Below, one piece after another: positions 28,074-36,896 of a stretch of 64,000 bases of DNA; within the stretch, counting starts at the first letter, position 1, and the number at the start of each line of letters is the position of its first letter. Below the pieces are notes generated by a model. That model did not search any database, was not told the DNA's origin, and was given only the letters and a program-made list of their open reading frames with translations. This DNA is from Rhodococcus sp. ARC_M5. Its GTDB lineage: Bacteria; Actinomycetota; Actinomycetes; Mycobacteriales; Mycobacteriaceae. The DNA is taken from positions 343,952-407,951 of the forward strand of contig NZ_JALGQE010000003.1 in NCBI RefSeq assembly GCF_022810405.1, in the 5' to 3' direction. The position numbers and the translations under genes are program-made.

Positions 28074-29792
28074 ATGACGCTCAACCCCGCAGGCGAGACA
28101 GTCGCGACCGGAATCCCTGGCACTCTGGCCGAGAACATGACCATGGCCGAGCAGCACGATTGGCATCGGTCGTTCCTGCGGCGGCACCCGGTCAGTCGAC
28201 GAAATTTCCTGGTCGGAGCAGCCGCGACGGCCGCCGCGGTAGGCGTCGGGAATTCGGTGTTCGCACGTACCGCCTACGCGCAGGATGCTCCGCTGGCCGT
28301 GGCCGGCAGGCACATGGGATTCGGAAACGACCCGGCGACGCAGCTGCGATTCTCCGCTCAGCTCTCACGCAATCCTGGAATCACCGGAGTCTTTCTCGAT
28401 CACGGCCCCACACCGGCACTCGGCGCGACGACGTCCGCTGAGGTGCGCAACCTGATCAGTCAGGTGCCGCAGACCGACGGAGGCATACTCTCGGCCGAGC
28501 AGTATTACGTGCACGTACCCGTGGACAATCTGACCCCGAAGCTGCCGCATTACTATCGCTGGCGCACCGCCGACGGCTTCGTCAGCGACATCCGCAGCGC
28601 ATCCCCTGCCCTGCCGACCGGTCGTATCGCTCCGTTCCGGTTCACGATGATGGGCGATCAGGGCAACGATGAAACCCCCTCGCAACCGGAGGGTTTGGTG
28701 GCCGGCGACTACGACGATCTGTACTACAAGGCAGACAACGAACCGTCGGTCAAGCACGCGCGCAACATCAATCGTCAGATCGCGGCCTCGCACCCGGATT
28801 TCCACATTCTGGCCGGAGATATCGCGTACGCGGACCCGTCGGGTGCAGGTCTCCCTCCCCAGTTCGCCAAGCACGGACAGACGCCACCGAAGGGATTCGA
28901 CAAGTTCAACCCGTTCGTCTGGGACGGCTATTTCCAGGCGATCGAAGCCAGTGCGTCGACCGCGCCGTGGTTGTTCGCCACCGGCAACCACGACATGGAG
29001 GCGCTGTACAGCCCCAACGGATACGGCGGCCACGCAGCGCGTTTGGATCAGCCGACCAACGGGCCGAAGGGTTGCCCGTCGGCCTACTCGTTCGTCTACG
29101 GCAACACCGCGGTGCTCTCGCTCGACGCGAACGACGTCAGCTACGAGATCAAGGCCAACACTGGGTATAGCGGAGGAGCCCAGAACACCTGGGTGGAGCA
29201 GACTTTGGCGAAATACCGTGCCGACTCGAACATCGACTTCATCGTTTGCTTCTTCCACCACTGCGCATATTCGACCACCTCGACGCATGCAAGCGACGGC
29301 GGAGTTCGCGACGCATGGGTTGCCCTGTTCGACAAGTACGAGGTGGATGTGGTGCTCCAAGCTCACAATCACGTCTTCGAGCGCACCGATCCCATTCGTG
29401 GCAATCGCGCTACTCGGGTCGCCGGTGACAACTCCACTGTCAACGGAAAGACGGACGGCACCGTGTATTACACCGTCGGCGGTGGTGGTCGTCCGCGCTA
29501 CACGTTCCAGGACGGCGAGGGCGTGAGCTACCGCGGCAACGAGTTGCCCGACACCGCAGTTCCGAACAGCTACGTGTGGGCACCCGACGGCACCAAGTCG
29601 GCCGAGTCCATCACCTGGTCGAGGGTTCGATTCCTGAACTACTCGTTCGTCAGAGTCGATGTGGTGCCGGGTCTTCCGGGCATCAAGGCCAGCACGATGA
29701 CCATCGGTGCCATTGACGAATACGGCAACGAGTTCGACAGGTTGACGTTCACTCGCGACATCCCGGTGGGCCCGATTTTCGGCTCTTCCTAG
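28074..29792 (+). CDS. Tat-exported purple acid phosphatase-like metallophosphoesterase
   Basis: 572-aa secreted phosphoesterase. The N-terminus carries a twin-arginine signal (SRRNFLVGAAATAAAVGVGNS, ending near ARTAYA). A purple-acid-phosphatase N-terminal beta domain follows (HMGFGNDPATQLRFSAQLS). The catalytic domain has the five metal motifs in order: MMGDQGND, LAGDIAYADPS, ATGNHDMEA, CFFHHCAYS and LQAHNHVFERT. The last reads AHNH where many relatives have GHxH. Likely releases phosphate outside the membrane. A family-A palindrome begins directly after its stop. Confidence 0.88.
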   Translation: MTLNPAGETVATGIPGTLAENMTMAEQHDWHRSFLRRHPVSRRNFLVGAAATAAAVGVGNSVFARTAYAQDAPLAVAGRHMGFGNDPATQLRFSAQLSRNPGITGVFLDHGPTPALGATTSAEVRNLISQVPQTDGGILSAEQYYVHVPVDNLTPKLPHYYRWRTADGFVSDIRSASPALPTGRIAPFRFTMMGDQGNDETPSQPEGLVAGDYDDLYYKADNEPSVKHARNINRQIAASHPDFHILAGDIAYADPSGAGLPPQFAKHGQTPPKGFDKFNPFVWDGYFQAIEASASTAPWLFATGNHDMEALYSPNGYGGHAARLDQPTNGPKGCPSAYSFVYGNTAVLSLDANDVSYEIKANTGYSGGAQNTWVEQTLAKYRADSNIDFIVCFFHHCAYSTTSTHASDGGVRDAWVALFDKYEVDVVLQAHNHVFERTDPIRGNRATRVAGDNSTVNGKTDGTVYYTVGGGGRPRYTFQDGEGVSYRGNELPDTAVPNSYVWAPDGTKSAESITWSRVRFLNYSFVRVDVVPGLPGIKASTMTIGAIDEYGNEFDRLTFTRDIPVGPIFGSS

Positions 29793-29860
29793 GCTCTCCC
29801 ATGTGCGCGGAAATTCGACCCCTGCTACGAACTTCCGTGCACGTGCGGCGAAGCCGCTCT
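29793..29860. repeat. Intergenic palindrome, family A copy 1
   Basis: 68-nt element between the convergent phosphatase and corA genes. Core arms CGGAAATTCGA and TACGAACTTCCG pair around CCCCTGC. A side hairpin GCGGCTTCGCCGC (read on the minus strand) follows. It overlaps the corA stop codon by two bases. Related copies lie at 43131-43187 and 57268-57343. Confidence 0.8.
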
Positions 29861-30875
29861 ACAGCCACTTCTGGCGTTTGAACACCACGTACAGTGCTGT
29901 CGAGCAGAGCACCATGGCGACCAGGGCGAGCGGATATCCCAAGTGCCACTTCAATTCGGGCATGTCCTCGAAGTTCATGCCGTAAATGGCGGCGACCAGG
30001 GAGGGCGCGAAAAGGATTGCACCCCAGGACGAGATGCGCTTGACCTGTTCGTTCTGTTCCAGGCTCACCTGCGTCATGTTGCGCATTTCCTCGTTCTGCT
30101 GCTGCGCAACCATGGTCGAGTGCACGGTCATCGCGTTCTGCAGAATGGACCGGAAAGCCTCGATGCGGTCGGAGATGCGGATCGCATGGTCCAGGACGTC
30201 GCGAAGATTGCGCTGCAGTTCGACGTCGACGTGATACTTGTCCGATCCGCGCTTGAGCGATTCGATCATCTCGACCAGAGGCTTTGCGGCACGGTCGAAT
30301 TCGGACACCTCACGCAGAAGTGAATAGATGCGACGCGAGACGCTCGGATCGCCGGTGAACAGTTGATCCTCGATCTCGTCGATGTCGGTCTGCAATCCCT
30401 TGATGACGGGAACGTACTCGTCGACCACTTGGTCGAGGATGCCGTACAGAATCGCCTCGGGCCCGAGTCCGAGCAACTCGGGGGATTCCTCGAGCCGGTG
30501 CCGCACCTTCCCGAGCTCGGGCGACTCGGCGTGACGAATGGTGACCACAAAATCCACGCCGAGAAAAATGTGCAATTCGCCGAATTCGACCTTTTCGGTC
30601 TCGTCGATATATCTGGCGGGGCGCAGTACGACGAAGAGCTGCTCGGCATAGCGTTCGAGCTTCGGTCGCTGATGGGCTGCGATCGCGTCCTCGACGGCCA
30701 ATCGATGCAGTCCGAATTCGTCTGCTACTGCGTTGATTTCACGGAGCTCGGGACGATAGAGGCCGATCCATGCCATTCCGTGGCGATCCCGCATGCACTC
30801 GAAAGTGATATCGAGGCTTTCGGGATTCGCAGTTCGCTTCCCCTCGACATAGACGGCGTTGTCGACGATCGGCAC
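29859..30875 (-). CDS. corA: Magnesium/cobalt transport protein CorA
   Basis: 338-aa CorA-family divalent cation channel of the inner membrane. A large N-terminal cytoplasmic domain is followed by a long helix and two C-terminal transmembrane helices. The signature YGMNF follows TM1 (ISSWGAILFAPSLVAAIYGMN), with TM2 at GYPLALVAMVLCSTALYVVF and a basic tail KRQKWL. Length is typical. Convergent with the phosphatase gene. Confidence 0.94.
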   Translation of the reverse strand: MPIVDNAVYVEGKRTANPESLDITFECMRDRHGMAWIGLYRPELREINAVADEFGLHRLAVEDAIAAHQRPKLERYAEQLFVVLRPARYIDETEKVEFGELHIFLGVDFVVTIRHAESPELGKVRHRLEESPELLGLGPEAILYGILDQVVDEYVPVIKGLQTDIDEIEDQLFTGDPSVSRRIYSLLREVSEFDRAAKPLVEMIESLKRGSDKYHVDVELQRNLRDVLDHAIRISDRIEAFRSILQNAMTVHSTMVAQQQNEEMRNMTQVSLEQNEQVKRISSWGAILFAPSLVAAIYGMNFEDMPELKWHLGYPLALVAMVLCSTALYVVFKRQKWL

Positions 30876-31126
30876 TTCGGGTCACCTCGGTTCGAGAAAG
30901 AAGTGTGCCGGACGGCACCCGATCGAGACTATCGCCTGAACGTAGGGCGATGCAGCAACGAGTGCAGCCACCGCCGGATCGGCGGATCGTGGCCTGATCC
31001 GACCCGGCGCGGGCTGGGCCACAGCACTCCACGAGCGAGAGAGCGCCGGCTTCGGTGACCGAGGCGATGTTCTGCCGGCCGCATGTTGCTGTGAATCCGC
31101 TGTCGGTGCCGTGACATGCTGATCCG

Positions 31127-31741
31127 ATGCTTCTCGACCTCCTCGGCTACCTCGGTATCGCAGTCTTCGCGGCGTCGGGTGCCTTGATCGGAGTGCATCG
31201 CCGGTTGGATCTGTTCGGAGTCTGCGTCGTCGGAATCACGACGGGTATCGGCGGTGGAGTCATTCGTGATCTTCTCCTCGGCATCCATCCGCCGACGTCG
31301 CTGGACACGTGGCCGAACGTCACCGTCGGCTTCTGTGCGTCGCTGGCCGTCTTCGTGGCGCACCGACAGATGGGCAAGGTGCGACGCGGTGTTCTGGTGC
31401 TCGACGCATTCGGCATGGGACTGTTCGCTGCGACCGGCGCGACGATCGCGTTGGCTGCCGGCGGGAGCTCCCTGTCGGGAGCCCTCATCGGCACCACAAC
31501 CGCGGTTGCCGGCGGCGTGATCCGAGACGTGCTGGTCAACGAGGTACCCCTGCTGCTGCATCGGGATCTGTACGCCCTGCCCGCCCTGCTCGGGGCGACG
31601 ACCGTCGTGTTGGCCGATGTTCTGACCCTTCCGGAGAACGTGGGACTCGTCGCGGGAACAGTGCTCGCGACGGGGTTGCGACTGCTCGCGCTGTGGCGAA
31701 AATGGAACCTCCCGCTGGCCCGCAACCTTCCGAGCCTGTAG
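31127..31741 (+). CDS. TRIC-family / UPF0126 cation channel protein
   Basis: 204-aa membrane protein with two related halves of three helices each. [22 protein letters not shown] and [21 protein letters not shown] are the repeated GGGxxRD signatures of the family. Prokaryotic TRIC homologues are homotrimeric monovalent cation channels. No obvious operon partner; 65 nt upstream of mprA. Confidence 0.9.
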   Translation: MLLDLLGYLGIAVFAASGALIGVHRRLDLFGVCVVGITTGIGGGVIRDLLLGIHPPTSLDTWPNVTVGFCASLAVFVAHRQMGKVRRGVLVLDAFGMGLFAATGATIALAAGGSSLSGALIGTTTAVAGGVIRDVLVNEVPLLLHRDLYALPALLGATTVVLADVLTLPENVGLVAGTVLATGLRLLALWRKWNLPLARNLPSL

Positions 31742-31767
31742 GCGGTCGTCGGTGGAGTAGGTACCCC

Positions 31768-31784
31768 TCTCAGCCGTATCTCAG
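31768..31784 (+). promoter_or_regulatory. Predicted MprA box upstream of mprA
   Basis: TCTCAG-N5-TCTCAG, a tandem repeat with an 11-nt period, 22 nt before the mprA start. The same arrangement occurs before pepD at 33953. MprA is known to bind direct repeats and to control its own operon and pepD; assignment here is by architecture. Confidence 0.75.
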
Positions 31785-31806
31785 TCGACCAGGACAAACT
31801 GTACGA

Positions 31807-32493
31807 ATGCGGATTTTGGTGGTCGACGACGATCGAGCAGTGCGTGAGTCGCTGCGTAGGTCGCTGACGTTCAACGGGTACACCGTGGACCTGGCGGTCG
31901 ACGGGCTGGATGCGCTCGAGCAGGTGGCTGCGGCGCGACCCGACGCCTTGGTGCTCGACGTGATGATGCCTCGGCTGGACGGCCTGGAGGTGTGTCGTCG
32001 ACTGCGCAGTGTCGGTGACGATCTGCCGATCCTCGTCCTGACGGCACGGGACTCGGTCTCCGAGCGTGTCGCAGGCCTCGATGCCGGTGCCGACGACTAC
32101 CTGCCCAAGCCGTTCGCGCTCGAGGAACTGCTGGCCCGGCTGCGAGCGCTGCTTCGCCGCACCGCGATGGAGGCGGGTATCGACTCGGAGACCATGACGT
32201 TCGCGGACTTGTCCTTGGACCCGGTCACCCGTGAGGTCTCGCGCGCCGAACGCTCGATCAGCCTCACCCGAACCGAATTCTCGTTACTCGAGATGCTGAT
32301 GACCAATCCGCGCCGAGTGCTGACCAGGAGTCGCATCCTCGAGGAAGTCTGGGGCTACGACTTCCCGACGTCGGGCAATGCGCTCGAGGTGTACGTCGGC
32401 TATCTGCGGCGCAAAACCGAGGCGGAGGGGGAGTCGCGGTTGATCCACACCGTTCGCGGTGTCGGATACGTCCTGCGCGAAACGCCTCCGTGA
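31807..32493 (+). CDS. mprA: Response regulator MprA
   Basis: 228-aa OmpR/PhoB-family DNA-binding response regulator of the envelope-stress system MprAB. The receiver domain has the acidic pocket VVDDDR, phospho-acceptor Asp51 ([12 protein letters not shown]), the Thr switch (LTARDS) and Lys (YLPKPF). The C-terminal winged helix is complete ([25 protein letters not shown], VRGVGYVL). Starts at ATG 31807; earlier in-frame sequence is read-through of the TRIC gene. Its stop overlaps the mprB start. Confidence 0.95.
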   Translation: MRILVVDDDRAVRESLRRSLTFNGYTVDLAVDGLDALEQVAAARPDALVLDVMMPRLDGLEVCRRLRSVGDDLPILVLTARDSVSERVAGLDAGADDYLPKPFALEELLARLRALLRRTAMEAGIDSETMTFADLSLDPVTREVSRAERSISLTRTEFSLLEMLMTNPRRVLTRSRILEEVWGYDFPTSGNALEVYVGYLRRKTEAEGESRLIHTVRGVGYVLRETPP

Positions 32494-33944
32494 TGGTTGC
32501 TCCGTTCGGGCGCAAGACGCCCGAGAGCGTCGGCTCGTCGCCGGCGGCGATGCGACCTCCCATGCCGCTGACGCGGTCGGTGTCTCTGCGGTGGCGGGTG
32601 ACGTTGCTCGCGGCGTCCGTGGTCGCGATTGCGGTGGCGGTCATGGCGATCGCGGCGTACACCGTGGTCTCACGAGCGTTGTACGGCGATGTGGATACTC
32701 AATTGCGTTCGCGTGCATCGGCTTTGGCGGAATCGAGTCTGGTCTCCTACGACCCGCGGTTCGTTGCCGGAGCTACGTTGTACAGCACCGACGTGAGTGT
32801 GGCGCTGATCTATCCGGACATGACCAGCTACAACCCACCCGGGCCGAAGGTCCCGATCGGGGACGCCGAAGTCGCCGTGGTGCGCGGGGATCAGGAATTC
32901 TCGCTGCGCACGCTCGACGATCAGCGGGTGCTCGCGCAACGAACCCAGGACGGCAGCACCCTCATCGTTGCGCAGAGGCTGCTGCCCACCGGCAAGGTGC
33001 TCGATCGCCTGGCCTGGGTGCTGCTCGTCGTCGGAGCCTTCGGAGTGGTGTTGGCTGCCGGAGCCGGAATGGCTGTGGGACGCACCGGCTTGCGGCCGAT
33101 CGCTCGTTTGACGGCCGCGGCCGAGCGCGTGGCGCGAACGGATGATCTGACGCCGATCCCGGTGACCGGCGACGACGAATTGGCACGTCTGACCGAGAGT
33201 TTCAACACGATGCTTCGGGCGCTCGCCGAATCTCGCGGCAGACAGAGCAGATTGGTTGCCGACGCCGGTCACGAGCTTCGGACTCCGTTGACCTCGTTGC
33301 GGACCAACATGGAACTGCTCATCGCAGCGGGGCGCCCCGGTGCACCGTCCATTCCCGACGATGACATGGCGGAGTTGCGGACCGACGTGGTTGCGCAGAT
33401 TCAGGAACTGTCCACGCTGGTGGGAGATTTGGTCGATCTGGCGCGCGAGGACGCGCCGGAGACGGTGTTCGAGCGCGTCGATCTGGCCGACGCCGTCGAA
33501 CGCAGTCTCGAGCGAGCGCGCCGTCGCCGCAACGAGATCGACTTCGATGCAACGCTGATGCCGTGGTTCGTCTACGGCGATCAGGCGGGACTGTCGCGGG
33601 CCGTGCTGAACGTGCTCGACAACGCAGCAAAATGGAGCCCGAGCGGCGGCGAGGTACGAATCTCGATGCAGCAGATCGGGGATGGCCTGCTCGAATTGAC
33701 GGTGGACGACGCCGGGCCGGGTATCCCCGAGGAAGATCGTGAGCTGGTGTTCGAGCGCTTCTACCGCTCGACGGCATCGCGCTCGATGCCGGGATCCGGT
33801 CTGGGACTTGCCATCGTGCGACAGGTCGTCGTCAAACATGGCGGCACCATCGGGGTCGAGGTGTCCGAGCGGGGTGGTGCGTTGATCCGAATCGTGTTGC
33901 CCGGTGAGGGTGCGTCGGAACCCGGGACACTCTCGGCAAACTGA
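32493..33944 (+). CDS. mprB: Sensor histidine kinase MprB
   Basis: 483-aa membrane kinase partner of MprA. TM1 (VTLLAASVVAIAVAVMAIAAY) and TM2 (LAWVLLVVGAFGVVLAAGAGMA) flank an extracytoplasmic domain of about 110 residues. A HAMP region follows, then the H-box (ADAGHELRTPLTSL), N-box (NVLDNAAKWSPSGG), G1 (DDAGPGIPEED), F-box (ERFYRST) and G2 (GSGLGLAIV). All kinase motifs are intact. Start is ATG 32493 in the TGATG overlap with mprA (a GTG immediately precedes it). Confidence 0.95.
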   Translation: MVAPFGRKTPESVGSSPAAMRPPMPLTRSVSLRWRVTLLAASVVAIAVAVMAIAAYTVVSRALYGDVDTQLRSRASALAESSLVSYDPRFVAGATLYSTDVSVALIYPDMTSYNPPGPKVPIGDAEVAVVRGDQEFSLRTLDDQRVLAQRTQDGSTLIVAQRLLPTGKVLDRLAWVLLVVGAFGVVLAAGAGMAVGRTGLRPIARLTAAAERVARTDDLTPIPVTGDDELARLTESFNTMLRALAESRGRQSRLVADAGHELRTPLTSLRTNMELLIAAGRPGAPSIPDDDMAELRTDVVAQIQELSTLVGDLVDLAREDAPETVFERVDLADAVERSLERARRRRNEIDFDATLMPWFVYGDQAGLSRAVLNVLDNAAKWSPSGGEVRISMQQIGDGLLELTVDDAGPGIPEEDRELVFERFYRSTASRSMPGSGLGLAIVRQVVVKHGGTIGVEVSERGGALIRIVLPGEGASEPGTLSAN

Positions 33945-33952
33945 TAGCCGGA

Positions 33953-33969
33953 TCTCAGCGCCCTCTCAG
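33953..33969 (+). promoter_or_regulatory. Predicted MprA box upstream of pepD
   Basis: TCTCAG-N5-TCTCAG, with the same spacing as the copy before mprA, located just after the mprB stop and 71 nt before the pepD start. It suggests pepD has its own MprA-controlled promoter rather than only mprAB read-through. Confidence 0.75.
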
Positions 33970-34039
33970 TACCGCCCTGCACAGTGAGTAGCAAGAAGGC
34001 GGGCGGACCTCTGGGTCCCTACTGAAGGAAGCAGCAACG

Positions 34040-35533
34040 ATGAACGACGACCGTAACGAATCCGAACAGACCGGACAGGGTGCCGGTGGCGAGCAGCATC
34101 CGGCGGACCGGGCTTCGCGCGGCGACGAGCAGAACCACTCGACCCAGCAGCATCCGACCCAGCAGCATCCGACCCAGCAGCTCCCCCCTCAGCAGGGTTA
34201 TCCGCAGCAGTACGCCGGTTACGGCCAAGGTGCATACCAGCCCGGCTACGGCCCGTACGGCCAGCAGGGTGACCCGCGGAGTACCCAGCACACGCAGGCG
34301 CATCACGCCCAGCCTCAGAATGTTTCACCGCAGACGAATTCGGCACCGGGCACGGTGAAGGCGCGCCCGGGTCGGTCCGCGTTGGTCGCCGGAGCGATCG
34401 CGCTGGTTCTGGTCGGGGGCGGCATCGGCGGCGCAGTCGGTGCGATTGCCACCAACAATGCCAACGGGAGCGGTGGGGGAGCCACCAACTCGCTGAATTC
34501 CTCGGTCACCGCTGCGCAGCCAGCCGCCAACTTCCCCGACGGCTCCGTCCAGGCGGTGGCCAACAAGGTCCTGCCGAGCGTCGTACAGATCCAGGTGAAG
34601 GGCTCACAAGAAGAGGGCGAGGGCTCGGGCGTCATTCTCAGCAGTGACGGCTTGATCCTCACCAACAACCACGTCGCAACGGGCGCGGGTGCCAACGGCC
34701 AGCTCACTGTCGCGTTCTCCGACGGCTCGGTGGCCGACGCCACGATCGTCGGTGCCGATTCGGTCTCGGACATGGCCGTCATCAAGGCCGAGGGCAAGTC
34801 GAATCTGACGCCCATCGAGCTCGGTTCCTCCTCGAATCTGGAAGTGGGACAGCAGGTTGTCGCGATCGGTTCCCCACTGGGTCTGGCCGGCACCGTCACC
34901 ACGGGCATCGTCTCCTCGCTGAACCGGCCGGTGTCGACATCCGGCGAGTCCGGCAACCAGAACTCGGTGATCGACGCCATCCAGACCGATGCCGCGATCA
35001 ATCCGGGCAACTCCGGTGGTGCGCTCGTCAACACCGACGGTCAGTTGATCGGCATCAACACCGCGATCGCCACGATCGGTGGTAGCGGGGGATCGGGGGC
35101 GCAGAGTGGCTCGATCGGGCTCGGGTTCGCGATCCCGGTGGATCAGGCCAAGCGCATCGCCGACGAACTGACCACCACGGGCAAGGCGACTCAGGCCATG
35201 ATCGGGGTGCAGGTGCCGTCGCAGGACGATGCCAATGGTGCAACCGTCGTCGAGGTCACCGAGGGCGGACCGGCAGCGGCTGCGGGCATACCGCAGGGCG
35301 CGGTGATCACCAAGGTCGACGATCGCGTCGTCTCCAGCGGTGACGCGTTGATCGCAGCTGTGCGATCGCACGCTCCGGGGGATTCGGTCACCATCACCTA
35401 CACCGACGGCGGTAGCGAGAAGACGGCGAACGTGACGCTCGGCACTGCCGAGCCCGTAGCTGCGCAGCCGCAGACCCAGCGCCAGGAACAGCAATTGCCG
35501 TTCCAGGTCCCGTCGTTCCCGGGCGGTCGCTGA
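34040..35533 (+). CDS. pepD: HtrA-family serine protease PepD
   Basis: 497-aa membrane-anchored protease/chaperone of the envelope. The N-terminal 110 residues are cytoplasmic and Gln/Pro/Gly-rich, with a QQHPT tandem repeat. TM is near LVAGAIALVLVGGGIGGAVGAIA. The trypsin-like domain has catalytic His (LTNNHVATG), Asp (SVSDMAVIK) and Ser (NPGNSGGALV). A C-terminal PDZ domain follows (MIGVQVPSQDD, GGPAAAAGIPQGAVITKVDDRVV). Placement after mprAB matches M. tuberculosis Rv0983, where PepD modulates this stress pathway. Confidence 0.95.
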   Translation: MNDDRNESEQTGQGAGGEQHPADRASRGDEQNHSTQQHPTQQHPTQQLPPQQGYPQQYAGYGQGAYQPGYGPYGQQGDPRSTQHTQAHHAQPQNVSPQTNSAPGTVKARPGRSALVAGAIALVLVGGGIGGAVGAIATNNANGSGGGATNSLNSSVTAAQPAANFPDGSVQAVANKVLPSVVQIQVKGSQEEGEGSGVILSSDGLILTNNHVATGAGANGQLTVAFSDGSVADATIVGADSVSDMAVIKAEGKSNLTPIELGSSSNLEVGQQVVAIGSPLGLAGTVTTGIVSSLNRPVSTSGESGNQNSVIDAIQTDAAINPGNSGGALVNTDGQLIGINTAIATIGGSGGSGAQSGSIGLGFAIPVDQAKRIADELTTTGKATQAMIGVQVPSQDDANGATVVEVTEGGPAAAAGIPQGAVITKVDDRVVSSGDALIAAVRSHAPGDSVTITYTDGGSEKTANVTLGTAEPVAAQPQTQRQEQQLPFQVPSFPGGR

Positions 35534-35622
35534 TGTTGCGGGAAGCAGGCAGGCACGGCACGGTTGCAACGATTTACGCACAGCGTGAGCCGGGTAGGGG
35601 CCTAACTACTACGGTGAGCGGT

Positions 35623-36120
35623 ATGGAACTCGACGCACCACTGGCAGGGCGCGCGTTGGTCGTCATCGTTGACGACCGAACAGCGCACAGCACCGAGAAG
35701 GATTCGACGGGCCCGCTCGTCACGGAACTGCTGACCGAAGCAGGCTTCCTGGTCGACGGTGTCGTCGCTGTGACGGCGGACGAAGTGGATGTGAGGAACG
35801 CCCTCAACACCGCAGTGATCGGTGGTGTCGATCTGGTGGTCTCGATCGGAGGCACCGGCGTCTCGCCCCGTGATGTGACCCCGGATGTCACCGCGGAGGT
35901 GCTCGATCGCGAGATCCCGGGTATCAGTGAGGCGCTGAGATCGTCGGGACTGGCGGCCGGTTCGCTGGATGCGGGTCTCTCACGTGGGCTGGTCGGTGTT
36001 TCCGGCAGCACGCTGGTGGTGAATCTCGCCTCCTCGCGGGCTGCTATCCGCGACGGGATGGCGACGCTGACGCCATTGGCAAGTCAGGTCATCGCCGAGC
36101 TGTCCGGGTTGGACGCATAG
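35623..36120 (+). CDS. moaB2: MoaB-like molybdenum cofactor biosynthesis protein (MoaB2)
   Basis: 165-aa MoaB/MogA-fold protein. Seen: ALVVIVDDRTA, the DLVVSIGGTGVSPRDVTPDV molybdopterin-binding loop, and SRGLVGVSGSTLVVNLASS. Family members adenylylate molybdopterin; the M. tuberculosis homologue Rv0984 sits in the same place after pepD. ATG 35623 is preferred (GTG 35614 possible); the frame back to 35533 touches the pepD stop but lacks conserved sequence. Confidence 0.9.
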   Translation: MELDAPLAGRALVVIVDDRTAHSTEKDSTGPLVTELLTEAGFLVDGVVAVTADEVDVRNALNTAVIGGVDLVVSIGGTGVSPRDVTPDVTAEVLDREIPGISEALRSSGLAAGSLDAGLSRGLVGVSGSTLVVNLASSRAAIRDGMATLTPLASQVIAELSGLDA

Positions 36121-36128
36121 CGATACCG

Positions 36129-36332
36129 ATGAGCAACGAGCCGAGAGACGATCGATCGGCCGAAGACGACGCGAGCCGGGCCCGAGCAGAACGGGCCCGG
36201 CTCGCTCGTATCTTCGGCGAGGTACTACCGGAGACGACCGGGGACGAGCGAAACGACGCTCCGGATGCGGAGTCGAGCGGTTCGAAGTCGGACGAATGGT
36301 TGAAACAGCAGCGACCACCTCATTACTTTTGA
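36129..36332 (+). CDS. Small conserved hydrophilic protein
   Basis: 67 aa, highly charged (Asp/Glu/Arg), beginning MSNEPRDDRSAEDDASRARA and ending DEWLKQQRPPHYF. The terminal WLKQQRPPHYF block looks like the conserved part, preceded by a Ser/Asp-rich linker. Starts 8 nt after moaB2, so probably co-transcribed. Function unknown; I recall similar small proteins next to moaB in related actinobacteria. Confidence 0.7.
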   Translation: MSNEPRDDRSAEDDASRARAERARLARIFGEVLPETTGDERNDAPDAESSGSKSDEWLKQQRPPHYF

Positions 36333-36394
36333 TGTGATCCACGACACATTTTCTTGGCTGGAATGACAGGTCTGTTAGTTACTCGTTTACCTGG

Positions 36395-36433
36395 CGTTAG
36401 CGAGCTACCCGGTAGTAGCTACGGTCGCTAACG
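36395..36433. repeat. Nested inverted repeat
   Basis: Outer perfect 9-bp arms CGTTAGCGA (36395-36403) and TCGCTAACG (36425-36433), with an inner GCTAC/GTAGC pair. It lies 62 nt after the small gene and 230 nt before the porin promoter. It could be a terminator for moaB2 and the small gene (no T-run) or a binding site. Confidence 0.65.
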
Positions 36434-36665
36434 GTCGAAACGGGCTCTGCGGACGTATTCCAGACCGGACTATCGGGCCGATCCGGACATGGAAGTGCCG
36501 AGATATTCCCACATCAGGGTCGGTTTACTCGTATGAGGCGGATGTAACAGTTCTGCCCCTTGGAGAGATGCTGTGACGCGGGTTATCGCTAACACGGCTG
36601 TGAAAGTTGTTCACGCCGCGGAAACACATCACAGGACGGCAACGTTCGGGGGCCGATCGTAGGGA

Positions 36666-36694
36666 TTGTCACGGTCTGGCAACTCCTCTAATGT
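36666..36694 (+). promoter_or_regulatory. Promoter of the MspA-type porin gene
   Basis: TTGTCA (36666-36671), a 17-nt spacer, then TAATGT (36689-36694), close to the sigma-70/SigA consensus. Transcription would start near 36701, leaving a leader of about 195 nt before the porin start. Confidence 0.7.
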
Positions 36695-36896
36695 TCCCCT
36701 CAGCTTCCGACAACGAGGGCGTGGGACCGACCGGTGCCGCGCCCTTCACCACGGGACTGCAGGATCGAGGATGTGGCCTTCACGGCTCCATCCGGCTCGG
36801 GCTCGTACGCATCGTTGCGTCCGATCTAGTTCGAGGGTGAAAGCCACAAGCTTCCCCGTGCGACACCGCGCTGGGACTGAACATGATGAGGAATAA

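Larger units (their letters stand above)
36333..36896. other. 564-nt non-coding region upstream of the porin
   Basis: No convincing gene on either strand. It contains a nested inverted repeat (36395-36433), a good sigma-70-like promoter (36666-36694) and about 195 nt of apparent leader before the porin ATG. A direct repeat ACGGTCG-CTA-ACGGTCG lies at 36421-36437. Confidence 0.7.

Noticed and set aside
34140..34190. Tandem repeat in the pepD 5' coding region as a separate element
   Set aside because: It encodes the QQHPT repeats of the disordered N-terminus and is explained by the gene.
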